Below are positions 1-8,910 of a stretch of DNA of 64,000 bases, piece after piece (the stretch's first letter is position 1; each line of letters opens with the position of its first letter). Made by a program: the position numbers and the translations under genes. This DNA is from Hyphomicrobiaceae bacterium (GTDB lineage: Bacteria > Pseudomonadota > Alphaproteobacteria > Rhizobiales > Hyphomicrobiaceae), in the NCBI GenBank assembly GCA_022842785.1, contig JALHOW010000011.1, positions 1 through 64,000 of the forward strand. Reading direction: 5' to 3'. The notes under the pieces were generated by a model. That model made no database searches. It saw only the letters and a list, made by a program, of their open reading frames with translations, and had not been told where the DNA came from.

Positions 1-1224
1 GCCGTAGTGCTCGTTGTGGCTGAGGGCGTGCGGCCGCGGGCCGACGAGAGACATCTCGCCCCTGAGCACGTTGAAGAGCTGCGGCAGCTCATCGATGCTC
101 GTGGCGCGCAGCGCGCGGCCGACGCGCGTAACGCGCTGGTCGCCACGGGTGGCCTGCACGACGTTGTCGTCCTCCGTCACGCTCATCGTGCGGAACTTGT
201 AGACTTTGATCACGCGCTGGTTGAAGCCGTTGCGGCGCTGCTGGAAGAACACCGGCCCCCGGCTGTCGAGCTTGATCGCGATGGCGACAATCACCATCAG
301 CGGCGACAACAGCACGAGACCCGCGGCCGCGCCGCAGTAATCCAGCGCCTGCTTGATGACGTAGCTCCATTCGCGCACCGGCTCGGGCCGCCGCTTCACG
401 TGCAGCACCGCCGTATCCCCGAGATAGGCCACGCCGTGCACGGGCAAGGAGAGCGCCGACATGTGCAGCCACACATCCACCGAGAGCGCGCTCAGCGGCT
501 CGAGGAGCAGAACCCTGGCCGCCGGAAGATCATCCGAGACAGCGATGATGACTTCGTCGAACTCGTCGCGCTCGCCGGCCGAGATCAAGGCCTTCACGGT
601 CGCCGCCGTGGCCTCGGCATCCTTGAGGTCGACGAACATCGTGTGCGTGATGACGAGGCCCGGCACCGTGTGCGGCAGATCCAAAGGACCTTCCTTCACG
701 GGACCCGCCACCAGCATGACGGCCCGTCTGGCGGTGGCGCCGCTCGCGACAAGCCGCCTCAGGATCATGGCGGCAAGCGGCCGGCTGAGCGATATCGTCA
801 CCACGCTCAGGGCGAGCCACGCCAGCATCCAGCCGCGCGAGTAGTCGGCGGAGACCTTGAGCAGATAGCCGAGCGCGATCACGAGCAGGAAAGACAGGAC
901 GATCGCGAGCAGCAGCTTCCACTGATAGGCCGGCCACTGCGCCAGCGCCTTGACATCATACAGGCCCTGCGCCCGCATGGCCTGATGCAGCACGACGCTC
1001 ATCACGAAGCTGACCAGGACATAAGGCTGCAGCGGCGTGCTCGCCTCGAGCACGAGATCAACATACGCGATCCGCGCCGCCACGGCGGCCAGGATCACGC
1101 AGATCACGTCACTGATCATCACCACATCGACCAGCATGCGCGCCGGGATCGGGAATGGCACCACGCGCGCGGGCAAATCCTTCACCCCAACACCATCGGC
1201 CGTGATCTTAGCATCCCGCGGCAT
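1..1224 (-). CDS. Polyprenyl glycosylphosphotransferase, C-terminus cut by window edge
   Basis: Priming enzyme of exopolysaccharide or capsule assembly. It moves a sugar-1-phosphate from a nucleotide sugar onto undecaprenyl phosphate in the inner membrane. The reverse strand reads 408 codons from ATG 1224 and runs off the window with no stop. The first third holds about four hydrophobic segments. A soluble CoA-binding-like middle domain follows, then the catalytic sugar-transferase domain with [25 protein letters not shown] and [14 protein letters not shown] ends 8 nt before the start. About 50 terminal residues should be missing. The family (WcaJ-type) is secure; the sugar is unknown. It is divergent from the glycosyltransferase at 1881. 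Confidence 0.9.
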   Translation of the reverse strand, partial: MPRDAKITADGVGVKDLPARVVPFPIPARMLVDVVMISDVICVILAAVAARIAYVDLVLEASTPLQPYVLVSFVMSVVLHQAMRAQGLYDVKALAQWPAYQWKLLLAIVLSFLLVIALGYLLKVSADYSRGWMLAWLALSVVTISLSRPLAAMILRRLVASGATARRAVMLVAGPVKEGPLDLPHTVPGLVITHTMFVDLKDAEATAATVKALISAGERDEFDEVIIAVSDDLPAARVLLLEPLSALSVDVWLHMSALSLPVHGVAYLGDTAVLHVKRRPEPVREWSYVIKQALDYCGAAAGLVLLSPLMVIVAIAIKLDSRGPVFFQQRRNGFNQRVIKVYKFRTMSVTEDDNVVQATRGDQRVTRVGRALRATSIDELPQLFNVLRGEMSLVGPRPHALSHNEHYG

Positions 1225-1880
1225 CTGCAATGCTCTCCACGCACGTCCCAAAATGACTGCTCAAAAGGTGTTCATTCAAAACCTGCGCCAGGACGGGCGC
1301 TCCCGCCGGCGCAGGAACGGATTCCTAAACGGAGCCGGACCATGAGAGAGAAGACCGCAGCCGGCCGCAGACGCGCGCCAGCCACAGCGTCACCCTGTCC
1401 CGTAATGGGAAAAACACGTTGCTTCGATTGCTGGACTTCGGCTGCCGGGCTGCTGGCGTCGACGAGATGAGAAGGGATGCCGCAACGTCCGCGCGCGCGC
1501 CGAGGATGCGCGCTGGCTCTCGCATGGAGCGAGCTCACAGCCGGACCTGCACTACGCGAAACTGCACCAAGCGCCGACCGACACACCGCACTCAGACCTA
1601 ATGTATAAAGTGACAATCTTCTGCGGCGCACACTAGGTCAGCCGATAACCATTTGGCAAGATATTCTTTATACTTAATTAGCTATATTCGCTACGAACAT
1701 CAAAGCTGCGGCCACCCACCCGCAGCAACGCCGCGGCAGCGCAAAATCACCCACACACAACCACCAACCCAGCACACCCGCACACACGTTCGATACACTT
1801 CTTTCGAGTACACAGGCGCGGAGTTAGCATGGCGTCCCATTGATGACTTGATACGGTGCAGCGTTGGGCGGGTCGAGCCA
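1225..1880. other. Divergent intergenic region between two polysaccharide genes
   Basis: About 650 bases with no convincing gene on either strand. Bases 1225-1590 are GC-rich with no recognisable protein. Bases 1600-1690 are the most AT-rich stretch here and probably hold the promoters. Bases 1741-1794 form a C-rich, G-poor tract on the + strand. The frame of the downstream glycosyltransferase stays open back to a TTG at 1653, but the encoded sequence before about 1881 is unlike the family. Confidence 0.5.
1741..1794 (+). promoter_or_regulatory. C-rich/G-poor leader segment, candidate Rho-utilisation (rut) site
   Basis: The + strand is almost purely C and A, with very few G and many CA/CC dinucleotides, just upstream of the WecG-type gene. 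A C-rich, G-poor, unstructured RNA leader is the classic form of a Rho loading site. No hairpin is visible here. The regulatory role is inference from composition only. Confidence 0.25.
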
Positions 1881-2651
1881 GTGTCCTCGGATATCTTCGT
1901 CGAAAATTTGCGTGTGAGCACGCTCCCGCTTGCGGAGACAGCCTCGCGCATTTGCCGAGCCGCCGGATCGGCTGCAGCCCAAACCGTCTACACCCTCAAT
2001 CTCGATCACGTCGTGAAGATGCGACGCGACTCGGCCTTCCGCGCAGCCTACGCGCGCGCCGGGCTGATAACTGCCGATGGTTTCCCAGTGGTGCTTGCCG
2101 GCAAGCTGCAAGGCAAACACTTCGGACGCGTCGCCGGCTCGGATCTCATCGCGCCAATTTGCGCCGAGGCCGCGCGCACCGGAAAGGCCATCTATCTCTT
2201 CGGATCCAGCCCCGACGTCCTCTTTCAGGCCGCGCGGATCCTCGACGCGCGCAATCCAGGCTTGAGGATCGCCGGCGTCCTCGCACCCCCGCAAGGCTTT
2301 GCACCAACCTCCGAGGAAGCGCGCCATTGCCTCGAGACCATCGCGGCATCGGGCGCTGATCTCTGCTTTGTCGCGCTCGGCGCTCCGAAGCAGGAACTCT
2401 TTGCCGACTACGGCAAGCAACTCCTGCCCAATGTCTCTTTCGTATGCATCGGCGCGGGTCTAGATTTCATCACCGGTGCACAGGCGCGGGCACCGCTCTG
2501 GATGCAACGATCGGGCCTCGAATGGTTCTGGCGCGCAGCGCGAAATCCGCGCCGGCTGCTCCACCGTTATCTACTCTGCATCGGAGCCCTCCCAGGTTTC
2601 CTCACCCGCGCGGCACTCTCTCGCAGCGGAGTTGAGGAACCTCGTGCCTAA
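1881..2651 (+). CDS. WecG/TagA/CpsF family glycosyltransferase (GT26)
   Basis: Adds a sugar (classically N-acetylmannosamine-type) to a lipid-linked intermediate in cell-surface polysaccharide synthesis. From GTG 1881 the product is 256 residues, the usual family length. Family landmarks seen are TLNLDHVVKMRRD, ITADGFPVVLAGKL, RVAGSDLI, the LFGSSPDVL nucleotide-binding turn, FVALGAPKQE and GAGLDFITGAQARAPLWMQ. The frame is open to TTG 1653, but the extra N-terminus does not look like the family, so the later start is preferred; no strong ribosome site settles it. A short acyltransferase remnant follows the stop in the same frame. Confidence 0.85.
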   Translation: MSSDIFVENLRVSTLPLAETASRICRAAGSAAAQTVYTLNLDHVVKMRRDSAFRAAYARAGLITADGFPVVLAGKLQGKHFGRVAGSDLIAPICAEAARTGKAIYLFGSSPDVLFQAARILDARNPGLRIAGVLAPPQGFAPTSEEARHCLETIAASGADLCFVALGAPKQELFADYGKQLLPNVSFVCIGAGLDFITGAQARAPLWMQRSGLEWFWRAARNPRRLLHRYLLCIGALPGFLTRAALSRSGVEEPRA

Positions 2652-2663
2652 CGCCGAAGATCC

Positions 2664-2858
2664 GCGCGCGTCCACCTGTTGGGGTTCTTGTCGGCTTGGG
2701 TAGCACAGGTGCTGAAGCAGGGCGGCCTTGGCGTCGCTGTTTTCTTCGCCTTGAGCGGCTTCGTCATCGCGCACTCCGTTGCGGGGAGCCGCGTGGCTAA
2801 GGCCCGGCCCGCACGCACCTGCAATATGCTTGGTGTATCATGCGGGGCATCTGTATAG
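2664..2858 (+). pseudogene. Remnant of an acyltransferase-3 family O-acetyltransferase
   Basis: The + strand frame directly after the glycosyltransferase stop reads GGLGVAVFFALSGFVIAHSV. This is close to the conserved membrane motif of acyltransferase-3 enzymes (G-hydrophobic-FFVLSGFVIA) that O-acetylate surface polysaccharides. There is no start codon, and the frame loses similarity at about 2810 and stops at 2858. Intact family members have about 350 residues; barely 50 remain. I read it as an internal fragment left by deletion. Confidence 0.5.
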
Positions 2859-2963
2859 AGGGCCAATCCGCCTTGATCCCAGCGAGCAGGCCGGGGTGTT
2901 GGGTGCCGCCATCTCATGCTGCGGTGCCACGGCTTGGCATTTTTCACGGACAATGACGAGTTC

Positions 2964-4466
2964 ATGCAAGGTACGGGCGGAAGAATCGTCAAAAATATCA
3001 GGGTTATGCTCGTTGGGCAGCTGATCACTTGGGCAATTGGCCTCGTGTGGGTCATTTATCTCCCTCGTTACATCGGCGCCACCGACATGGGCAGATTCGC
3101 GATCGCTTTGGCGATCTGGTCTATCATGACTGCCATAATAAATACCGGTACGGGCACTTACCTCACGAAAGAGATAGCGCGCTCGCCAGAAAAGGCCGCC
3201 GATTTACTTGGGACGGCTCTCATTCAGCGCTTGATCGTTTTTCTCATATGCTGCGTGCCGGTCGCCGCGTACGCCTATTTCATGCAGTATTCTAAGGAGA
3301 CGGTCGTTCTGATCTGCATTGTTGCGATGACCATGCCGGCCACTCATACGATCATTACATTGAATTCGATTTTTCAGGGCCGCGAGCTTATGCAGTATAT
3401 TCCCCTGATAGATATTCTAGTGAAGGGGCTACTGCTGATCATGAGTCTCGCAGTCATGCTCATGGGTTTAGGGATCAATGAGATTGCCGGCGCATCTATT
3501 ATCTCATCGGGCATAGCCGTTTTCGTGCAGTTCGCAATTCTCCGCCGCTACATTCCGATACGACTCACCTGGGACAGCGCGCTCTCATCCGAAATGCTTC
3601 GGCGGAGTTGGCCCTACTGCGTGGGATCGCTTTCCCTCATCCTGTACGGAGAAATCGACAAGCTGATAATGCCCATCATGGTCGACGTGCAAACGGTCGG
3701 CTGGTACAGCATTGCCGCGACGCTCGCGGGCACTTTGATATTCATACCCAACATTCTGACGACTGCCATATTTCCTGCCCTGTCTCGCGGCGTCGTCCAA
3801 ACAGGGGACAGTGCCAGTCGCATTCTCCGCAAGAGCCTCGATATTGCTCTGATCACCGGCGTGCCAATCGGCCTGGGGCTGGCGATCGTGGCAAACCCGC
3901 TCGTGGAGCTCATCTATCAGTCAAAGTTTCCACAAAGCGGCCCCATCCTCACTATCATGAGCATCACGCTCTTGTTTACGTACGTTTCGACTGTTCTCGG
4001 CCGATTTCTCGTCGCAACCGACCGGACAAATGCGTGGACGTTTGCTTTGCTAGGCGGGATTGTGCTGGCCTTTCCGCTCAATTTTGCACTCATCCCATGG
4101 ACGGTACAGAATTTCGGCAACGGCGCAATTGGGGCCGCCCTGCGGCTCTTGTTCACGGAATTTCTGATGGTTCTTTTCGCCTTTTGGATGCTGCCGAAAG
4201 GCATGCTGAACCGCGAGAACGCGAGCACTGCGTTGCGCATTTTTGCAGCCGGCGGCGTCATGGTCGCTGCCTGCTGGTTCGTCAAGGACATGTTCATCGT
4301 CGTCCCCATCCTGGTCGGTGTGGCGACGTACGCGCTCATGATAGTGGTGCTGCGCGTCTTGAAAGCTGAGGACATCGACATGGCGGTGAATGCCATACGC
4401 GGCGCCCTTGCCCAGCTTCGATTGCGCCGCGGTGGGATTGCCCCTTCCGAGCGCCAGGGAGAGTAG
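2964..4466 (+). CDS. Polysaccharide flippase of the MOP superfamily (Wzx/RfbX-like)
   Basis: Membrane protein of 500 residues expected to flip undecaprenyl-linked repeat units across the inner membrane. About 12-14 hydrophobic segments span the length, and the N-terminus (GRIVKNIRVMLVGQLITWAI, then PRYIGATDMGRFAIA) is typical of Wzx-type flippases. The C-terminal 40 residues are charged and cytoplasmic. ATG 2964 is chosen because similarity begins there; an in-frame ATG at 2916 is possible. The upstream GACGAG is a weak ribosome site. The neighbouring priming and glycosyltransferase genes support a polysaccharide role. Its codon use appears less GC-biased than that of its neighbours, as is common for surface polysaccharide genes. 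Confidence 0.85.
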   Translation: MQGTGGRIVKNIRVMLVGQLITWAIGLVWVIYLPRYIGATDMGRFAIALAIWSIMTAIINTGTGTYLTKEIARSPEKAADLLGTALIQRLIVFLICCVPVAAYAYFMQYSKETVVLICIVAMTMPATHTIITLNSIFQGRELMQYIPLIDILVKGLLLIMSLAVMLMGLGINEIAGASIISSGIAVFVQFAILRRYIPIRLTWDSALSSEMLRRSWPYCVGSLSLILYGEIDKLIMPIMVDVQTVGWYSIAATLAGTLIFIPNILTTAIFPALSRGVVQTGDSASRILRKSLDIALITGVPIGLGLAIVANPLVELIYQSKFPQSGPILTIMSITLLFTYVSTVLGRFLVATDRTNAWTFALLGGIVLAFPLNFALIPWTVQNFGNGAIGAALRLLFTEFLMVLFAFWMLPKGMLNRENASTALRIFAAGGVMVAACWFVKDMFIVVPILVGVATYALMIVVLRVLKAEDIDMAVNAIRGALAQLRLRRGGIAPSERQGE

Positions 4467-4538
4467 TAGAGGAGTTGATCCCGGGAATGGCACGCCGCTC
4501 ACAAGAGCTGCGCCACCTGGATCTCGCCGTCTAGGCCG

Positions 4539-5546
4539 CTAGCCGCGACTTTTCTCCTGCGCGCGCCGTTGATGCCAGGCCCAGGCCGTGCCGATGATCT
4601 CATCAAGATCGATGATCTGCGGCGACCATCGGAGCTCCTTCGCAGCCCGCGCCGAGTCACTGACGAGCCGAGCCGGGTCGCCCGGCCGCCGCTCTCCGGC
4701 CTTGACCGGGACTCGGCGGCCCGTCACCCGCTCCACCGAGGCGATCACCTCGCGCACCGAATAGCCCTGGCCATTCCCAAGATTGAAGGCGCGATGCTGG
4801 AGCCCTTGCTCCAGCGCCTTGAGAGCCAGCACATGGGCCTCCGCCAAGTCGGTTACATGAATGTAATCCCGGACGCAGGTCCCATCGTCGGTATCGTAGT
4901 CGGTCCCGAAGACTGTTATGGCGTCGCCGGATCCGCTGGCCGCATCGAGCACCAAAGGCACGAGGTGGGTCTCCGGATCGTGATCCTCGCCAATCTCGGC
5001 TTCGGGGTCCGCACCGGCCGCATTAAAGTAGCGCAGCGGCACGGAGCGCAGGGCGTGGGCGGCGTAGAAATCCGCCATCATGCGCTCGACCATCAGCTTG
5101 GACGCACCATAGGGATTGATTGGCGCCTGCGGCATCGCCTCGTCGATGGGAACTCTGTGCGGTACGCCGTAGGTCGCGCACGTGCTCGACAATACGAACT
5201 GGTCGATGCCGTTGTCCCTCAGGGCTTCGAGAAGCGTCAAGGAGCCGGCAACGTTGTTCCGATAGTACCTTCCGGGATCCGTTACGGATTCGCCCACATA
5301 CGCAAAGGCTGCAAAATGCAGGCATGCACTGGGCCGATAAGTCTTTATCGCGCGATCGAGTGCGCTTCGATCGAGGATGTCGCCTCTCTCAAGCGGTCCC
5401 CATTTTGCCGCCCACTCGTGTCCGGCCGACAGGTTATCGAACACGACGGGAAGGTATCCTTGCTGAGCAAGGATCTTGCAGGTGTGCGAGCCGATGTATC
5501 CCGCTCCGCCCGTGACAAGTATCGTGTTCGCGCCAGAGCCCTTCAT
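4539..5546 (-). CDS. galE: UDP-glucose 4-epimerase
   Basis: Interconverts UDP-glucose and UDP-galactose, supplying precursors for surface polysaccharide. The 335-residue product has the extended-SDR layout: NAD-binding ILVTGGAGYIGSHTCKIL at the N-terminus, the catalytic Ser in SSTCATYG, the YGASK active-site Tyr/Lys, RYFNAAGADPE and the C-terminal RPGDPARLVSD. The start at ATG 5546 has GGTGAGG upstream and places the Rossmann motif near residue 10. An alternative ATG at 5579 adds 11 unlikely residues. It is convergent with the flippase gene and lies in a polysaccharide context. Confidence 0.95.
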   Translation of the reverse strand: MKGSGANTILVTGGAGYIGSHTCKILAQQGYLPVVFDNLSAGHEWAAKWGPLERGDILDRSALDRAIKTYRPSACLHFAAFAYVGESVTDPGRYYRNNVAGSLTLLEALRDNGIDQFVLSSTCATYGVPHRVPIDEAMPQAPINPYGASKLMVERMMADFYAAHALRSVPLRYFNAAGADPEAEIGEDHDPETHLVPLVLDAASGSGDAITVFGTDYDTDDGTCVRDYIHVTDLAEAHVLALKALEQGLQHRAFNLGNGQGYSVREVIASVERVTGRRVPVKAGERRPGDPARLVSDSARAAKELRWSPQIIDLDEIIGTAWAWHQRRAQEKSRG

Positions 5547-5689
5547 CCCGTCCTCACCCTTCTTGGCGTTTGAAGCCATGACGCAGACACGATTTCATCT
5601 CTTCGCACATCCCGGTCGAGCAGTCTCGCAGTTCCCCCAACGCCTACTGGCTTTTGCCGTACGACGACTGGCGACATGGGCCACTATCC

Positions 5690-5895
5690 CTACTCCGTCA
5701 GAAAACGGATCACGCGTGCGGAATTTACTGCTGCCTCACCCAGCGGCGGAGGAACGTCCGTGGTTACGATACTGTCGATGCGAGTGCCGGAAGGATCACG
5801 GCCTTCGAGCCGATCGATACGTCGTTTTCTACGATCACCGGGGGCGATGACGGAAGCTCACAGCGCCGTACGATATCGTGCCAGTCGTTATCCAT
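5690..5895 (-). pseudogene. Degraded hexapeptide-repeat (LbH) acyltransferase
   Basis: On the reverse strand ATG 5895 opens MDNDWHDIVRRCEL, then PPVIVENDVSIGSKAVILPA. That is the last coil of a left-handed beta-helix acetyltransferase of the WbbJ/maltose-acetyltransferase type (PVxIEDxVWIGxxAxIL). A stop follows at 5766-5764. The typical C-terminus continues in another frame as SIVTTDVPP then ARVIRFLTE, ending at 5690. The gene therefore shows a frameshift with loss of a coil, and no N-terminal part is recognisable upstream to 6100. Such enzymes acylate surface sugars. Confidence 0.55.
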
Positions 5896-6102
5896 GAGGG
5901 CGACAGGCCTCTAGTTCTCCGTGTATTCTGCAGGGCTGGGACCTGGTCCGTTCCGTCAGCTTGAGCGTCACAGGTGGCTGACGCGAAAGAGCGCTGCAAC
6001 TCATCGCCGATCACTGCCGCCGTGACAAAAGGCGATGTTGAAGTCATCGCGCTGCCACGCCGGCCGCGCCGACGTGGCGACGGAGGGGACCGTTCGGCGC
6101 CA

Positions 6103-6792
6103 TCACTCGACGGCGGCGAATATCAGCAGCGTGCACGAGAATACGTTTCGCAGCATCGTGATCATGCCGGGGACGCCAAGAACCGCCGAAAATTGCGGAT
6201 CACGGCGCTCGCTTTCGATGCGGAAGCCAGCGCGCTCGTACGTCTTGATGGCGGCATCGTTGCCGGTATAGGTGGAAATCTGTGCCTCCCTGAGACCGCG
6301 GGCCGCCCCCTTGGCAAGGATCGCTCGCATGAGAGCTGCGCAAATGCCGCGGCGGCGATGGACAGCATCCACGGCCACCCATTCTACGGTCCAAGTTCCA
6401 GGAACGGCAGTCGGCAGGCAGCGGCGCAGCGCCTCGATGCGATTCATAACCTCGGCTAGGCCAGTCTCATCGTGACCCAGCCCGCTGTAGGCGTCGGACA
6501 GGGCTGCGCCGAGCGGCAACAGATCGGTCTCGGCCGCATCGAACGCTGCCAGCGCTCCCGCCGGCTCGCCATCGATCTCGGCGACCAGAAACTTGGTGAA
6601 GTGGCAGTTGCTCACGAGTTCGCTGAGCGTCATCCACTCCAGGATATCAAGTACATCCCTATCGTCTAGCCTTAGCGCGACATCGAAGGGGCCGCGAGCA
6701 AGCTGGGAGCGCGAAGCGGCCAGTACGACTTGCGCAAGGAAGGCCGAGTGATCTGGCGTGGCGGGGACAACCGCGACGTTAGAGTACGCCAA
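6103..6792 (-). CDS. GNAT family N-acetyltransferase
   Basis: Acetyl-CoA-dependent acetyltransferase of unknown substrate, 229 residues. The GNAT core lies in the second half: beta-strand WTVEWVAVDAVHRRRGICAAL carries the acetyl-CoA pyrophosphate loop (R-x-x-G-I/L), followed by the ISTYTGNDAAIKTYERAGF motif B. TTG 6792 is the start because AAGGAG sits 6 nt upstream and no ATG or GTG lies nearby in frame. About 35 C-terminal residues beyond the fold end in a hydrophobic stretch. It stands alone. Confidence 0.8.
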   Translation of the reverse strand: MAYSNVAVVPATPDHSAFLAQVVLAASRSQLARGPFDVALRLDDRDVLDILEWMTLSELVSNCHFTKFLVAEIDGEPAGALAAFDAAETDLLPLGAALSDAYSGLGHDETGLAEVMNRIEALRRCLPTAVPGTWTVEWVAVDAVHRRRGICAALMRAILAKGAARGLREAQISTYTGNDAAIKTYERAGFRIESERRDPQFSAVLGVPGMITMLRNVFSCTLLIFAAVE

Positions 6793-7261
6793 GCAATGCT
6801 CCTTTCGTTGGATCTACGCGCATGCTCATGAAATCTCACAGTTCAATTCAAGGTATGCAGATTGGTTTTAATCATCAAACCGAATTCGCATTAAGGTTAG
6901 CGAGATAGTATGACGCCCAATCTGACCCCAAGAGCAAGTGTACTCGCGCAAATGGCAGATCGCCGGGCACAGGGGGCGGCAATGCCCCTAGCGGCTCCTC
7001 TGGGCCGAGGCGAAGCGTACCGATGCGGGCGAAACGACGCGATTCAGAGCTGACTAGGCTCGCATATTGGTGTTCGCGCGGCCGCCTCCTGCCGCCAAGT
7101 CCATAGCGACTTCGTGACTATGCTTAGCGCCAATTTCGTCGAGGCGTAGCGCACTTGATATGGTAGCACGGGAAGTGCCCGGGAACCCGCATGGGTTCCT
7201 TCCGTTCACCAAGGGTGAGGGCTGGCCGATGCTGCCCTCTCCTTCAGCATTCGAGGCTCCC
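6793..7261. other. Divergent intergenic region upstream of the peroxiredoxin gene
   Basis: About 470 bases between the GNAT gene and the peroxiredoxin gene. Bases 6820-6910 are AT-rich and probably hold the promoters. A 48-codon frame starts at ATG 6910 but resembles nothing known. No terminator or riboswitch was recognised. Confidence 0.4.
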
Positions 7262-7921
7262 ATGGCACTGCGTATCAATGATGAGGCCCCCAACTTCACC
7301 GCCGACACGACCGCTGGCCAGATCAGCTTCCACGACTGGATTGGCGATGGCTGGGCTGTCCTCTTTTCCCATCCCAAGGACTTCACGCCAGTCTGCACGA
7401 CCGAGCTCGGCTACATGGCCGGTCTGGCGGGCGATTTCGCGAAACGCAACACAAAGATCATCGGTATCTCGGTCGATCCCGTCGACAGCCACGTGCGCTG
7501 GAAGCAGGACATCAAGGACGTTACCGGCCACGCGGTGGAATATCCGCTGATCGGCGATCCCGAGCTCAAGATCGCCAAGCTCTATGACATGCTGCCGGCA
7601 AGCGCGGGCAGTTCGTCGGAGGGGCGCACGCCGGCGGACAATGCCACGGTGCGTTCGGTCTTCGTCGTCGGGCCGGACAAGAAGATCAAGCTCTCGCTCA
7701 CCTATCCCATGACGACCGGGCGCAACTTCGACGAGATCCTGCGCGTGATCGACAGCCTCCAGCTCACGGCCAAGCACAAGGTCGCGACGCCTGCGCAATG
7801 GAAGCCGGGCGATGACGTGATCATCACGCCTGCCGTGTCCGACGAGGAGGCACAGGCTAAGTTCGGTGGCTTCACGCGGCCCAAGCCCTATATCCGCGTG
7901 ACGAAGCAACCGCAGGGCTGA
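7262..7921 (+). CDS. 1-Cys peroxiredoxin (AhpC/TSA, Prx6 type)
   Basis: Reduces hydrogen peroxide and organic hydroperoxides in the cytoplasm. The 219-residue product has the peroxidatic motif HPKDFTPVCTTELG and the SVDPVDSHVRWKQDI segment typical of the Prx6 subfamily. It has the long C-terminal extension with KVATPAQWKPGDDVIITPAV. The second-half resolving Cys of 2-Cys enzymes is absent. ATG 7262 gives the family start MALRINDEAPNFTAD, with GAGG upstream; in-frame codons back to 7160 read as non-family sequence. A strong terminator follows. Confidence 0.92.
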   Translation: MALRINDEAPNFTADTTAGQISFHDWIGDGWAVLFSHPKDFTPVCTTELGYMAGLAGDFAKRNTKIIGISVDPVDSHVRWKQDIKDVTGHAVEYPLIGDPELKIAKLYDMLPASAGSSSEGRTPADNATVRSVFVVGPDKKIKLSLTYPMTTGRNFDEILRVIDSLQLTAKHKVATPAQWKPGDDVIITPAVSDEEAQAKFGGFTRPKPYIRVTKQPQG

Positions 7922-7943
7922 GCAGAGATCGAATGAAATGTTT

Positions 7944-7979
7944 CAGCCCCGACTGCGCGAGCAGTCGGGGCTGATTTTA
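7944..7979 (+). terminator. Intrinsic terminator after the peroxiredoxin gene
   Basis: A perfect 13-bp stem (CAGCCCCGACTGC pairing with its complement) closes on a GCGA tetraloop at 7944-7973 and is followed by ATTTTAT. It sits 22 bases after the stop. Confidence 0.9.
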
Positions 7980-8007
7980 TCGCGACGCATTCTTTGCGAG
8001 ACTGCGC

Positions 8008-8910
8008 TTATTCCTTCACCGCGCCCGTCAGCGACGACACGTAGTAGTCGACGAAGAATGAATAGAAGATCGCTACCGGCAGTGAGCCGAGTAGCGATCC
8101 TGCCATCAGCGCACCCCACTGATAGACGTCACCGGTGACGAGTTCCGTCAGGATTGCGACCGGCACGGTCTTGTTCTCGCTGCTCTGGATGAAGGCGAGG
8201 GCGTAGATGAACTCGTTCCACGAGAGCGTGAAGGAGAAGATGCCCGCCGAGATCAGGCCCGGCACGGCGAGCGGTAGGGTGATCCGGCGAAGGATCTGCA
8301 GCCGGGTTGCGCCATCGATCAGCGCACACTCCTCGAGCTCGAATGGGATGGACTTGAAGTATCCGATGAGCAGCCACGTACAGAACGGCACGAGGAAGGT
8401 CGGGTAGACGAGGATCAACGCCAGCGGGCTGTCGAACAGACCGAGCTGCACCACCATCGTCGCCAGCGGGATGAACAAGATCGACGGCGGCACGAGATAG
8501 GCGAGATAGATCGCGAGGCCGACGTACTGGCTACCCTTGAAACGCAGCCGCTGCAGGGCATAGGCAGCGAACGCGCTCGCGAACAGCGACAGGAAGGTCG
8601 CGCCGAAGGCGACCAACATCGTGGTCCAAAGCCAGCTCGGGTAAGAGGTGTTGAACAGCAGGTGATAGATGTGGTCGAGCGTCGGCGAACTGATCCAGAG
8701 CGGATTATGCGTGTTGAAGTCGTACAGCTCGGCGTCCGGTTTGAAGGCCGTCACCGTCATCCAGTAGAACGGGAAGAGCAGGATGATGAGGAAGCAGGCC
8801 AGCGGCAGCCACAGCACGACCATGCGTCGTGCCCTGCTGTCCCAGGCCATCGTCTCATTCTCGGGGGCCGTAACCGGCTTGTTCTCAGCAGCTGCGGCAG
8901 CATCAGTCAT
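8008..8910 (-). CDS. Sugar ABC transporter permease, MalG type
   Basis: Inner-membrane permease of a carbohydrate importer, 300 residues with six hydrophobic segments. The EAA loop reads EECALIDGATRLQILRRITLPLAVPG, the contact site for the ATPase. ATG 8910 overlaps the stop of the upstream permease by 8 nt, so the two are translationally coupled; the in-frame ATG at 8949 lies inside that gene and is rejected. The gene is last in the transporter cluster and ends close to the peroxiredoxin terminator on the other strand. Confidence 0.92.
   Translation of the reverse strand: MTDAAAAAENKPVTAPENETMAWDSRARRMVVLWLPLACFLIILLFPFYWMTVTAFKPDAELYDFNTHNPLWISSPTLDHIYHLLFNTSYPSWLWTTMLVAFGATFLSLFASAFAAYALQRLRFKGSQYVGLAIYLAYLVPPSILFIPLATMVVQLGLFDSPLALILVYPTFLVPFCTWLLIGYFKSIPFELEECALIDGATRLQILRRITLPLAVPGLISAGIFSFTLSWNEFIYALAFIQSSENKTVPVAILTELVTGDVYQWGALMAGSLLGSLPVAIFYSFFVDYYVSSLTGAVKE

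Noticed and set aside
7-1470. Very long + strand open frame of 487 codons
   Set aside because: It is antisense to the sugar-phosphate transferase; the protein is Arg/His-rich with no family features, while the reverse strand has textbook motifs.
6910-7056. 48-codon + strand frame upstream of the peroxiredoxin gene
   Set aside because: No ribosome site, no family, and Arg/Ala-rich composition typical of chance frames.
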